From: Aureibaculum sp. 2308TA14-22
GTDB lineage: Bacteria; Bacteroidota; Bacteroidia; Flavobacteriales; Flavobacteriaceae
DNA length: 64,000 bases
Reading direction: 5' to 3'
Assembly: GCF_040538665.1 (NCBI RefSeq)
Contig: NZ_JBEWXT010000001.1
Coordinates: forward strand, 1,824,501 to 1,888,500
The position numbers were made by a program, and so were the translations under genes. Within the stretch, counting starts at the first letter, position 1. Each line of letters opens with the position of its first letter. This document shows, one piece after another, positions 52,549 to 60,728 of the stretch. The notes below the pieces were generated by a model. That model saw only the letters and a list, made by a program, of their open reading frames with translations, ran no database searches and was not told where the DNA came from.

Positions 52549-54915
52549 TTATCTTTTACTTGACAATAAATTTGTGCTAATTGTAACAAAAATAACTATA
52601 CTAATTGAGCTTAAAGGCATTAAAATAGCAGCTACTATAGGCGATAAATTGCCTGAAACAGCAAATAACATCCCAATAAAATTGTAGAGTATTGAAATTA
52701 CAAAGCTCATTTTTATTACCTTAAGTGTTTGTTTAGATAGCTTTAAAAGTTTAGGCAGAAAGTTAAATTTTGAAGCATCAAGAATACCATCAGAAGCTGG
52801 TGAAAAAACATTAATATCTTCAGCTACAACCAAACCAACATTACTCTGTGCTAAAGCCCCTGCATCATTTAAACCGTCGCCAATCATTAAAACATTTTTG
52901 CCTGAATCTTGTAAGTGTTTTATGTATTCTAATTTATCTGCTGGTTTTTTATTGAATATTAAGTCCGTATTTTTTGGAAGCATTGTTTCTAATTGCATTT
53001 TTTCGCCATCATTGTCTCCAGATAAAATTCCCAGCTGATAGTCGTTTTTTAATTCATCAAAAATAGTAGTCAGTCCGCTTCGATACGAATTTTCAAAGAT
53101 ATATTTTCCTTTAACTGCTTCGTTTATATTGATGTAAGACTGTGTTTGTAAAATATGTTCAGTCTTGGCATTTACAAATTGAGCCGAACCGATTTTAATA
53201 ATTAAATCATTAACTTTTCCTTCAATTCCTTTTCCCAACACTTCTTTAAAGTCCGATACTTCTAAAATGTTTTCTTCATCAATTTTATCATATAACATTC
53301 TGCTTAATGGATGATTTGAAGCTCTTAATACACTTTTAATAGCAATAGTTTCATCAACCAAAAGTGGCGTACCTTGATAAGAAATTTTGGATTTGTTATT
53401 GGTAATTGTTCCTGTTTTATCAAAAATTAGGGTATCTACTTTAGAGAGATTCTCAATAACATCCGTATTTTTTAAGTACACTTTCTTTCTTCCTAAAATT
53501 CGTAGCATATTTCCCAAAGCAAATGGTGCAGATAGTGCCAATGCACACGGACAAGCAACTATTAATACCGCTGTAACTACATTAGCAACCATTTTTACAT
53601 CTACAAAATACCAATACAAGCCTGCTAAAAAGGCAATCATTAGAACAATGATAGTAAATCGTTTGCTTATAGAATCTGTTACATTTTTTATACCACTGAT
53701 TTTGGTATTGTTAAACACATCATTGCTCCAAAGCTGAGTCAAATAACTTTGTGAAACCGTTTGTAAAATTTCCATTTCAATAGCCCCTGAAAGTTGTTTG
53801 CCACCAGCAAAAAGTTTATCACCTGATTTTTTTGTGACGGGCAAAGACTCACCAGTAACAAAACTATAGTCAATTTGAGCATTACCAGCAATTAAAATCC
53901 CATCAGCGGGTATTAATTCTTTATCTCTAATCAATAGCCTATCCCCTTTTTTAACATCGTAAATAGCAATATTTTTTTCAGTTTTATCATTGTTTATTTT
54001 TGTAACCGCTACAGGAAAATACGATTTGTAATCACGTTCAAAAGATAAAAAACTATACGTTTGTTGTTGAAATATTTTACCGAGCAGCAGAAAGAAAACA
54101 AATCCAGCCAAGCTATCAAAATAGCCTTGACCCAAATTAAAAAATATTTCATAAGAACTACGTAAAAACAGCACAATAATACCTAAAACAATAGGTACAT
54201 CTATATTCAGGATTTTGTGCTTTAGCCCTTTGTAGGCTGAAATAAAATATTCTGTGGCTGAATAAAATACCACAGGCAAAATCATTATAAAAATTAACAA
54301 TCTGAAAAGTGGTTTGTAACGCTCTAGCCAATACTCATCAGATTGAAAGTACTCTGGAAAGGATAATAACATGATATTACCAAAAGCAAAACCGGTAACG
54401 CCTAATTTGTAGATTAACGAGCGGTCAATTTTACGTTTACTCACTGTTGCATCTTCAAGGCTAATCAATGGTTCATAACCAATAGAACTTAATAATTCTA
54501 CTATTTGTCTCAAAGAGGTAGTTGAATTATTAAAAGTAATTCTAACTTCTTTTTTAGGAAAATTAACCTGTGAAGAATTAATTGATGGAAGCAACTTATT
54601 CAAATTTTCTAATATCCAAATACAAGAACTACAATGTACATGTGGTATATAAAAGGTTATGACACTTGTTTCACCATCTTTAAAATCATACAATTTTTCT
54701 ATAATGTTGTCATCATCCAGATAATTGTATTTACCTTTTATATCTTCAGGTATTTTACCTGGTGCGTTTTCTAGATCGTAATAGCAGGTTAAATCATTAT
54801 CGCTAAAAATCTCGTAAACTGTTTTACATCCGTTACAGCAAAAACTCTTAGCATCGTAAACTACTGGTTTAGAGCCATTATCATTACCACAGTGAAAACA
54901 CTTTTCTTTTGGCAT
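52549..54915 (-). CDS. ccoI: CcoI, copper-translocating P-type ATPase
   Basis: This 788-residue P1B ATPase begins with a cysteine-rich domain (CFHCGND, CCNGCKTVYEIF) and a degenerate heavy-metal domain (HCSSCIWILENLN). Membrane helices follow, with the copper motif ACPCALALS, the phosphorylation site DKTGTITNNKS and the hinge MIGDGLNDAGALAQS. It supplies copper for cbb3 assembly. The start at 54915 is preferred: a longer frame begins at 54978, inside the Fnr-type box and upstream of the predicted promoter. Confidence 0.94.
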   Translation of the reverse strand: MPKEKCFHCGNDNGSKPVVYDAKSFCCNGCKTVYEIFSDNDLTCYYDLENAPGKIPEDIKGKYNYLDDDNIIEKLYDFKDGETSVITFYIPHVHCSSCIWILENLNKLLPSINSSQVNFPKKEVRITFNNSTTSLRQIVELLSSIGYEPLISLEDATVSKRKIDRSLIYKLGVTGFAFGNIMLLSFPEYFQSDEYWLERYKPLFRLLIFIMILPVVFYSATEYFISAYKGLKHKILNIDVPIVLGIIVLFLRSSYEIFFNLGQGYFDSLAGFVFFLLLGKIFQQQTYSFLSFERDYKSYFPVAVTKINNDKTEKNIAIYDVKKGDRLLIRDKELIPADGILIAGNAQIDYSFVTGESLPVTKKSGDKLFAGGKQLSGAIEMEILQTVSQSYLTQLWSNDVFNNTKISGIKNVTDSISKRFTIIVLMIAFLAGLYWYFVDVKMVANVVTAVLIVACPCALALSAPFALGNMLRILGRKKVYLKNTDVIENLSKVDTLIFDKTGTITNNKSKISYQGTPLLVDETIAIKSVLRASNHPLSRMLYDKIDEENILEVSDFKEVLGKGIEGKVNDLIIKIGSAQFVNAKTEHILQTQSYININEAVKGKYIFENSYRSGLTTIFDELKNDYQLGILSGDNDGEKMQLETMLPKNTDLIFNKKPADKLEYIKHLQDSGKNVLMIGDGLNDAGALAQSNVGLVVAEDINVFSPASDGILDASKFNFLPKLLKLSKQTLKVIKMSFVISILYNFIGMLFAVSGNLSPIVAAILMPLSSISIVIFVTISTNLLSSKR

Positions 54916-54934
54916 TTCTAATTCTGTTAACTTA

Positions 54935-54996
54935 CAAATATCAAGTGCAAACTTAGACAAGTCTATGATAAATGTCACAAAATTTCGGTATATTTG
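54935..54996. promoter_or_regulatory. Divergent Fnr-type promoter region, ccoI and fnr
   Basis: The box ATGATAAATGTCAC (54965-54978) has a minus-strand -7 element GATATTTG ending at 54935, 36.5 bp from the centre, pointing to ccoI. For the fnr gene, TATATTTG (54989-54996) ends only 24.5 bp from the box centre, so the box overlaps the -33 region. The first arrangement predicts activation and the second repression. Confidence 0.65.
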
Positions 54997-55019
54997 TTTT
55001 CAAATTCTACTATATCTAA

Positions 55020-55706
55020 ATGAGTAAGTGCCAACAATGTCTTATTAGAGAATTTAACTCACTAAAGTCGTTATCTGCAGATGAGCTGAAAACAATGTCT
55101 GAAGAAAAGGACGTTTTAGCTTTTAAAAAAGGTGATGTTATTTTTGAAGAAGGCAATACTATAAATGGTGTGTATTGTGTAAAACATGGTATTTGTAAGT
55201 TATCTAAATTAAATGCTAACGGGAAAGAACAAATAGTCAGATTTATAAAGGGTGGCGATATGCTGGGCTACCGTTCGGTTTTAAGTGAAGAGCCTGTAAC
55301 CCTAACAGTTACCGCATTAAAAGATATGGAAGCTTGTTTTATACCTAAAAGAGAGATATTAGATGCCATCAAAGAAAATCCAAAATTTTCATTAGACATG
55401 ATGAAAACAGTTTGTCACGACTTACGTGATGCAAATATGTCTCTTTCTAATATGGCTCAAAAAAACGTAAAGGAACGATTGGCGGATATGCTTATTTTCT
55501 TAAAAGAAACTTTTGATGAGGACGAAGATGGTTATTTGGATATTATATTGACTAGAGAAGAAATATCAAGTGTTATAGGTACTGCAACAGAATCTGCCAT
55601 CAGATTACTCTCCGAATTTAAAAAGAAAGGATTTATCGCTTTAGATGGTAAAAAAGTAAAAATTTTAGATGAAGTCGGATTGTTAAGATTGTCTCAGGGG
55701 TTTTAA
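55020..55706 (+). CDS. Crp/Fnr-family transcriptional regulator
   Basis: This 228-residue protein has a cyclic-nucleotide-binding-like beta-roll (about residues 10-130: FKKGDVIFEEGNTINGVYCVKHGICKLSK) and a C-terminal winged helix (LTREEISSVIGTATESAIRLLSEFKKKGFIALDG). The N-terminus has cysteines in MSKCQQCLIREF. The recognition helix residues (E-S-A-I-R) are typical of Fnr-type regulators. Bound between ccoI and a palindrome, it is the likely regulator of the six promoters listed in this window. Whether it senses oxygen, NO or another signal is not shown. Confidence 0.9.
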   Translation: MSKCQQCLIREFNSLKSLSADELKTMSEEKDVLAFKKGDVIFEEGNTINGVYCVKHGICKLSKLNANGKEQIVRFIKGGDMLGYRSVLSEEPVTLTVTALKDMEACFIPKREILDAIKENPKFSLDMMKTVCHDLRDANMSLSNMAQKNVKERLADMLIFLKETFDEDEDGYLDIILTREEISSVIGTATESAIRLLSEFKKKGFIALDGKKVKILDEVGLLRLSQGF

Positions 55707-55858
55707 TTAGTGGTTAGTGGAAAATAAATATTTTCAACTTTTAATGGATTCGATTAACAGAAAATTAAAATTATGAATGAGGTAAGGTTTACATTTGAAG
55801 AATGATGATCAGACTTAAAAAATAGTTGTTGTAAAAACCAATCACTAAACTCTACCCT

Positions 55859-56542
55859 CTAATTACTCATTTTCCACCTCTCAATAATTTCCTCCACATG
55901 ATTAATTGTCTTTTTTGTCCAATCCAATCTTTTTTCATCTTTTTCTTCTTCCGATAATTGCCAATCTATTTCAGACACTCTTAATCGTTGTGTTATTGAT
56001 TGTAGTATAATGGCAGCAGCCACCGAAATATTAAGGCTTTCCGTAAAACCGTACATTGGAATTTTTAAATAGCCATCAGCTTCATCTAAAATATAATCTG
56101 AAACTCCCTCTTTTTCTACCCCAAAAACAAAAGCAGATTTTTTAGAAATATCAAAATCGGGCAATAGGCAGTCCCGATAGCCATCCAGATCGCTATGCGG
56201 TGTTGTTGCAATAATCTGATAACCATTTTTTCGCAGTGTTTTTATACAGTTTTCCGTATTGTTTTCCTGTTGATTATACTCATGAAAATCTATCCATTTT
56301 TGAGCTCCTTTTGCCACTTGGTTAGATACATAACTGTTGTATTTATTTTCAATAATATGGATATCTTGAATACCAAAAATATCACAACTACGCACAACGG
56401 CACTTGTATTATGCTTTTGGTAAATATCTTCTAAAACCACTGTAAAATGACGGGTTCTATCTTTTAAAATTTTCTCAAAGAGGGTTTTTCGGTTATCCGT
56501 AATCAAGTCTTGTAAATAAGCTAACAATTGTTTATCAACCAT
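55859..56542 (-). CDS. TrmH-family tRNA/rRNA 2'-O-methyltransferase (SpoU)
   Basis: This 227-residue SPOUT methyltransferase has the knot motifs VFGVEKEGVSDYIL, then IPMYGFTESLNISVAAAIILQSI. The N-terminal part (RTRHFTVVLEDIYQKHNTSAVVRSCDIFG) is as in TrmH, which methylates G18 of tRNA. The start at 56542 (MVDKQLLAYL) is preferred over a frame beginning 69 bp upstream in AT-rich DNA. It is divergent from the sirtuin gene. Confidence 0.9.
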   Translation of the reverse strand: MVDKQLLAYLQDLITDNRKTLFEKILKDRTRHFTVVLEDIYQKHNTSAVVRSCDIFGIQDIHIIENKYNSYVSNQVAKGAQKWIDFHEYNQQENNTENCIKTLRKNGYQIIATTPHSDLDGYRDCLLPDFDISKKSAFVFGVEKEGVSDYILDEADGYLKIPMYGFTESLNISVAAAIILQSITQRLRVSEIDWQLSEEEKDEKRLDWTKKTINHVEEIIERWKMSN

Positions 56543-56671
56543 ATTTTTTTGTTCTTGTAAATAAGTTTTAAATTTAAGGCAAATTATCAAAATAGTATAA
56601 AAGCAGAACATAAATAAATCTGGAGGTAGCGATTAAAAAATTCCTCGTACCTCAGAATGACAATTTTAAAA

Positions 56672-57352
56672 ATGAAGAAAATAGTTGTGTTGACCGGAGC
56701 GGGAATGAGTGCTGAAAGTGGAATTAATACTTTTAGGGATGCAGATGGTCTTTGGGAAGGACATGATGTTATAGAAGTGGCATCTCCTGAAGGTTTTAGA
56801 AAAAATCCTGAATTGGTATTGGATTTTTACAACCAACGAAGACGGCAACTGTTTACGGTAAAACCTAACGCTGCACACAATGCTTTGGCTGATTTAGAAC
56901 AGCAATATAATGTTACCATTATAACTCAAAATGTGGATGATTTACATGAGCGTGCAGGTAGTACTGATATAATTCATTTACATGGAGAATTACTAAAAGC
57001 TAGAAGTATAGAAAATGACACTATAGTTTATGACTGTACGGATGATATTTACATTGGTGATTTATGTCCAAAAGGCACACAGTTAAGACCCCATATTGTT
57101 TGGTTTGGCGAAGCTGTACCTATGTTAGAAAAAGCTGCGGAAATTACTATACTAGCCGATGTTTTAATTATTATTGGCACTTCCATGCAGGTATATCCCG
57201 CAGCGAGTTTAATTAATTATGCAAAGCCAGGAATTCCAATCTATTTTATTGACCCAAAACCTGCTGTAAATGCTAATGATTTTGAGAACCTAACAGTTAT
57301 TGCAAAAAAAGCTACCGTGGGCGTTCAACACCTTATTGAAAATTATTTGTAA
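56672..57352 (+). CDS. cobB: NAD-dependent protein deacylase (sirtuin)
   Basis: This 226-residue protein starts MKKIVVLTGAGMSAESGI. The NAD-binding GAGMSAESG, the catalytic TQNVDDLHERAG and LHGEL, and the adenine-side GTSMQVYPAASL are present. FYNQRRRQL contains the Tyr-x-x-Arg pattern of class III sirtuins, which prefer succinyl and malonyl lysine. The zinc module is degenerate: only two cysteines (YDC and DLCPKG) are visible in place of four. The start at 56672 is chosen over one 15 bp upstream. Confidence 0.92.
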   Translation: MKKIVVLTGAGMSAESGINTFRDADGLWEGHDVIEVASPEGFRKNPELVLDFYNQRRRQLFTVKPNAAHNALADLEQQYNVTIITQNVDDLHERAGSTDIIHLHGELLKARSIENDTIVYDCTDDIYIGDLCPKGTQLRPHIVWFGEAVPMLEKAAEITILADVLIIIGTSMQVYPAASLINYAKPGIPIYFIDPKPAVNANDFENLTVIAKKATVGVQHLIENYL

Positions 57353-57922
57353 ATGAACCTATCTACTTTCACATCTGTTCTAGAAAACGACAAAGAAAGA
57401 TTAAAGTATCGTGATGAACTTGTATTGGCTACGTTAAATAATCCACAATATATTGAAGTTCTTTTAACAAACATGGAAGCTATTGAAGATGAAAATTCGA
57501 ATTTTTCGTCACGCACTTTAGAATTGGCTTGTAAAGAAAAATTAGGGCTTATTATTCCTTATTTGGATAAATTCTGTGAATTATTGCCCAAGGTAAAGCA
57601 AGGTGCGGTAATTAGAGCTTGTGCTAAAATATGTGAATTATTAATTGTTAATTATTTTAATAATCATCCCACCGTATTGAAGGAAAACCATCTCGAAAAA
57701 ATTATAGAAGCAGGTTTTGATTGGATGATTACCAATCAAAAAACAGCTGTAAAAGCATATACAATGCAGATCCTCTATTTATTAGGCACAAAATACGATT
57801 GGATTCACCCAGAGTTGGTATTGAATATAGAAAAGGATATTCCCACAGCAACAATTGGTTACGTAAACCGAGGTAGAAAAGTGATTAAAGCCATTGAGAC
57901 CAAAACAAAATTGAAACTATGA
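57353..57922 (+). CDS. Hypothetical helical (HEAT-like) protein
   Basis: This 189-residue all-alpha protein is built of repeating amphipathic helices (TLELACKEKLGLIIPYLDKFCELLPKV, then GAVIRACAKICELLIVNYF, then KAYTMQILYLLGTKYDWIH). It resembles HEAT repeats and is sometimes seen annotated as a regulatory or adenylosuccinate-lyase-like protein in Bacteroidota, but no enzyme motif is present. It follows the sirtuin directly, with no gap between the two. Confidence 0.75.
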   Translation: MNLSTFTSVLENDKERLKYRDELVLATLNNPQYIEVLLTNMEAIEDENSNFSSRTLELACKEKLGLIIPYLDKFCELLPKVKQGAVIRACAKICELLIVNYFNNHPTVLKENHLEKIIEAGFDWMITNQKTAVKAYTMQILYLLGTKYDWIHPELVLNIEKDIPTATIGYVNRGRKVIKAIETKTKLKL

Positions 57923-57925
57923 TTG

Positions 57926-58396
57926 CTAGGATATCAATTTATATAGCCCATCATATAATTTACCATCTGCAATTACACTTCCTTTTTGTATTAAATCAAA
58001 AATTTCGGCATTTCTATCCTTCTCATACTTTTTTACCCCTTTATAAAAAGTAATTGATCCGTCTCTGGTATTATCGATAAACCATTTATAATCATCATCA
58101 TTAAAAAAACTAAAATCCGTTTTATTTATTTGAACCACAATTCTAGAAATCTCTTTTTCCTCACACCTAAATAAATTGATACTTTTTTCAGAAAAGTGCT
58201 CTAAATAATTCGTTTTGTTCAAAACATCGTCCCAAACCATATCACTAAACAAATTCAATTCTTGTTCGGCAACTTTAGGTTTATCTTTTTTTATGGCATT
58301 CCATTCTTTTACATCAATCTGCTGACTTGCTAAAAACTGAGCAAATTCTTTATGCAATGCTTCAAATTGTTCTCTTGTTAATTGTTTGTACTTCAT
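57926..58396 (-). CDS. DUF6495 family protein
   Basis: This 156-residue cytosolic protein opens MKYKQLTREQFEALHKEFAQFLASQQIDVKEW and ends in a beta-rich stretch. To my knowledge this family is restricted to Bacteroidota and has no function assigned. It lies downstream of the rpsF-rpsR-rplI operon, behind that operon's terminator, and is convergent with the HEAT-like gene. Confidence 0.75.
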   Translation of the reverse strand: MKYKQLTREQFEALHKEFAQFLASQQIDVKEWNAIKKDKPKVAEQELNLFSDMVWDDVLNKTNYLEHFSEKSINLFRCEEKEISRIVVQINKTDFSFFNDDDYKWFIDNTRDGSITFYKGVKKYEKDRNAEIFDLIQKGSVIADGKLYDGLYKLIS

Positions 58397-58436
58397 TCTT
58401 AATCATTATTCAATCTAACTAACCTACAAAATTAAA

Positions 58437-58464
58437 AAAACCGCTCATAAAAATGAGCGGTTTT
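58437..58464 (-). terminator. Terminator after rplI
   Basis: AAACCGCTCAT and ATGAGCGGTTT form a perfect stem around AAAA, with T-runs on the minus strand. It ends the ribosomal protein operon 21 bp after the rplI stop. Confidence 0.9.
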
Positions 58465-58484
58465 AACTTTAAGTTGAGTTTGTA

Positions 58485-58937
58485 TTATTTTGCTTCCGCA
58501 ACTACGTCAAAAGGAAAATCTACAATTACCTCTCTATGTAAACGAATTTTAGCATTATAAGTACCTAATCTTTTTACTAAACCACCAAGTACAGTAATGT
58601 ATTTTCTATCTATTTCTACACCAGCTTTGTTAATTGCATCAGCAACATCAGCATTACTTACAGAACCAAAAAGCTTATCGCCAGCACCTACTTTTGCAGG
58701 TATCTTAATTTCCAGTTCTTGTAATTTTTTAGCTGAAGACTCAGCATCTTTTATAACACTAGCTTCTTTGTAAGCTCTTTGTTTTAATGTTTCAGCTAAT
58801 ACTTTCTTAGCAGAAGGCGTAGCTAACATTGCATATCCTTGTGGAATTAAAAAATTGCGACCATAACCGTTCTTTACAGTTACCACATCGTCTGTAAATC
58901 CTAAATTAGCTACGTCTTGTTTTAATATAAGTTCCAT
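58485..58937 (-). CDS. rplI: 50S ribosomal protein L9
   Basis: This 150-residue L9 begins MELILKQDVANLGFTDDVVTVKNGYGRNFLIPQGYA, the N-terminal rRNA-binding domain. A long connecting helix (residues about 40-80) and the C-terminal domain (GSVSNADVADAI to LGTYNAKIRLHREV) follow. It is the third gene of the rpsF-rpsR-rplI operon. Confidence 0.97.
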   Translation of the reverse strand: MELILKQDVANLGFTDDVVTVKNGYGRNFLIPQGYAMLATPSAKKVLAETLKQRAYKEASVIKDAESSAKKLQELEIKIPAKVGAGDKLFGSVSNADVADAINKAGVEIDRKYITVLGGLVKRLGTYNAKIRLHREVIVDFPFDVVAEAK

Positions 58938-58955
58938 AATAGTTCTTAATTTAGA

Positions 58956-59255
58956 TTATTTTAACATATCACCTACATAAGGCAATAATGCCAAATGACG
59001 TGCTCTTTTAATTGCTTGCGATACTTTACGTTGGTATTTTAACGAAGTACCTGTTAAACGACGTGGTAAAATTTTACCTTGTTCATTTACCAAATACATT
59101 AAAAAATCTGCATCCTTATAATCTATATATTTAATACCGTTTTTCTTAAAACGACAATATTTTACCTTCTGTTTCGTATCAATATCTAACGGTGTTAAAT
59201 ATCTGATTTCGGCTTTGTTTCCGCCTTTTGCTTGTTGTTCTATTGTTGATGACAT
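58956..59255 (-). CDS. rpsR: 30S ribosomal protein S18
   Basis: This 99-residue S18 has the core [63 protein letters not shown]. It binds S6 on the platform of the small subunit. The gene lies 3 bp from rpsF and 18 bp from rplI. Confidence 0.97.
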   Translation of the reverse strand: MSSTIEQQAKGGNKAEIRYLTPLDIDTKQKVKYCRFKKNGIKYIDYKDADFLMYLVNEQGKILPRRLTGTSLKYQRKVSQAIKRARHLALLPYVGDMLK

Positions 59256-59258
59256 AAC

Positions 59259-59600
59259 TTAGTTTTTAGCAGCTTTATTACGTTCTTTTCTTTTTACAGC
59301 CCATTCAGCAGCATGCTTATCTAACTTAACGGTTAAATAACGCATAATACTATCGTCTCTTCTAAACTCTAGTTCAAAAGGGCTAATAATCTCCCCGGCA
59401 ACCTTATACTCAAATAAGTGATAAAATCCGGTTTTTTTCTTTTGGATTGGGTATGCTAATTTCTTTAAGCCCCAATCTTCTTTGTGGATCATTTCGGCAC
59501 CTTTAGAAACCAAGTAGTCGTCAAACTTCTTTACTGTTTCCTTTACCTGAACATCAGATAAAACGGGATTCAAAATGAAAACAGTTTCGTAATGATTCAT
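59259..59600 (-). CDS. rpsF: 30S ribosomal protein S6
   Basis: This 113-residue S6 begins MNHYETVFILNPVLSDVQVKETVKKFDDYL. Its GLKKLAYPIQKKKTGFYHLFEY motif is intact, and the C-terminus is lysine-rich. A longer frame starting at 59660 would include the promoter and is rejected. It opens the operon. Confidence 0.97.
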   Translation of the reverse strand: MNHYETVFILNPVLSDVQVKETVKKFDDYLVSKGAEMIHKEDWGLKKLAYPIQKKKTGFYHLFEYKVAGEIISPFELEFRRDDSIMRYLTVKLDKHAAEWAVKRKERNKAAKN

Positions 59601-59632
59601 AATTAATTGTTTTGTGTTTATTTTTAAGCGTG

Positions 59633-59661
59633 CAAATATACGTATTTTCATTAGAATCAAA
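59633..59661 (-). promoter_or_regulatory. Promoter of rpsF-rpsR-rplI
   Basis: On the minus strand TTTG (59658-59661) and a perfect TATATTTG (59633-59640) are separated by 17 bp, a textbook Bacteroidota primary-sigma promoter. The leader to the rpsF ATG is about 27 nt. It also serves as an internal reference for the TAnnTTTG elements elsewhere. Confidence 0.85.
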
Positions 59662-59705
59662 AGCTTAAAACAATTAAAAATTAAATAATTTAATTACTTT
59701 TGAGA

Positions 59706-60620
59706 ATGACATTTGTACAATCTATGGAAATTCCAGAAATACCCAACTTAATCCATTACGCTATTCCGTTTTTTGCAATTACCTTGTTTATAGAAGTTAT
59801 TGTTGATGCTCGTGAAAAATCAAATAGCTATGAAACTAAAGATGCCATCACTTCCATTACTATGGGATTGGGAAATGTTTTTTTAGGACTGTTCAGTAAA
59901 GTGTTAGTTTTTGCTGCCTTTATATTTATTTACAACAATTTTAGATTATTTACCATTCCGTTTACATGGTGGGCGTGGGTATTAATTTTATTTACCGAGG
60001 ATTTTTCCTATTATTGGATGCACCGTGTAAGTCATACCAATCGTTTCTTTTGGGCAAGCCACGTGATACACCATTCCTCTCAACGCTATAATTTAAGTAC
60101 AGCACTAAGACAATCTTGGACAGGCGGATTTATGACCTTTGTTTTTTGGATGTGGTTACCCTTACTCGGGTTTCATCCCGTGATGATCTTAGCTCAAATG
60201 TCTATTAGCCTAATTTATCAATATTGGATACATACCGAACTCATTAAAAAAATGCCCAATTGGTTTGAGGCTGTTTTTAATACACCTTCGCACCATAGGG
60301 TACACCATGCTACCAATCCACAATATTTGGATAGAAACCATGCTGGAATTTTTATTATTTGGGATAAATTATTTGGTACTTACGAGCCCGAAATTGAAAA
60401 ACCAATTTACGGATTGGTAAAAAATATCAGCTCCTTTAACCCATTATATGTAGCATTTCACGAATGGATCAGTCTATTTAAAGATGTGTTTACTTCTAAG
60501 ACTTCGTTAAGAAAGCGAATTAATTACTTAATAAAGCCACCAGGATGGAGGCATGATGATGAAGGTGTTATTTCATCTGATTTGAGGAAGGAGTGGGAAA
60601 AATCAAATTCTAAAAGTTAA
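59706..60620 (+). CDS. Sterol desaturase / fatty acid hydroxylase family protein (copy 2)
   Basis: This 304-residue membrane di-iron enzyme has histidine clusters DFSYYWMHRVSHTNRFFWASHVIHHSSQ and PSHHRVHHATNP. The latter is almost the same as in the copy at 8146-9141. The two share the C-terminal RxxYLIKPPGWRHD-type ending. An ATG at 59724 is an alternative start. The substrate is unknown. It is transcribed alone, away from the rpsF promoter. Confidence 0.87.
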   Translation: MTFVQSMEIPEIPNLIHYAIPFFAITLFIEVIVDAREKSNSYETKDAITSITMGLGNVFLGLFSKVLVFAAFIFIYNNFRLFTIPFTWWAWVLILFTEDFSYYWMHRVSHTNRFFWASHVIHHSSQRYNLSTALRQSWTGGFMTFVFWMWLPLLGFHPVMILAQMSISLIYQYWIHTELIKKMPNWFEAVFNTPSHHRVHHATNPQYLDRNHAGIFIIWDKLFGTYEPEIEKPIYGLVKNISSFNPLYVAFHEWISLFKDVFTSKTSLRKRINYLIKPPGWRHDDEGVISSDLRKEWEKSNSKS

Positions 60621-60654
60621 AATTTGACTTTCTCGATAAAAAAGATAACCTTTG
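60617..60654 (+). repeat. Shared upstream element, copy A (flavoprotein gene)
   Basis: This 38-bp stretch matches 62668-62704 at 33 of 37 aligned bases, including the invariant ATAAAAAAGATAACCTT. It begins at the stop of the sterol desaturase gene and ends 75 bp before the flavoprotein ATG. The matching copy lies 57 bp before the AraC gene. Confidence 0.6.
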
Positions 60655-60728
60655 AGTGGATGGTTACACTATCAAACATTATTTATCTTGTAACAAGATA
60701 AAATTAGTAAAACAAAAATCATTTATAC

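Noticed and set aside
54916-54978. Longer N-terminus for CcoI
   Set aside because: It would begin inside the Fnr-type box and upstream of the predicted -7 element, and the residues do not resemble the family.
279-55735. Short repeat AGTGGTTAGT near 279-290 and 55709-55718
   Set aside because: Ten bases are too few to support a repeat family, and no other structure is shared.
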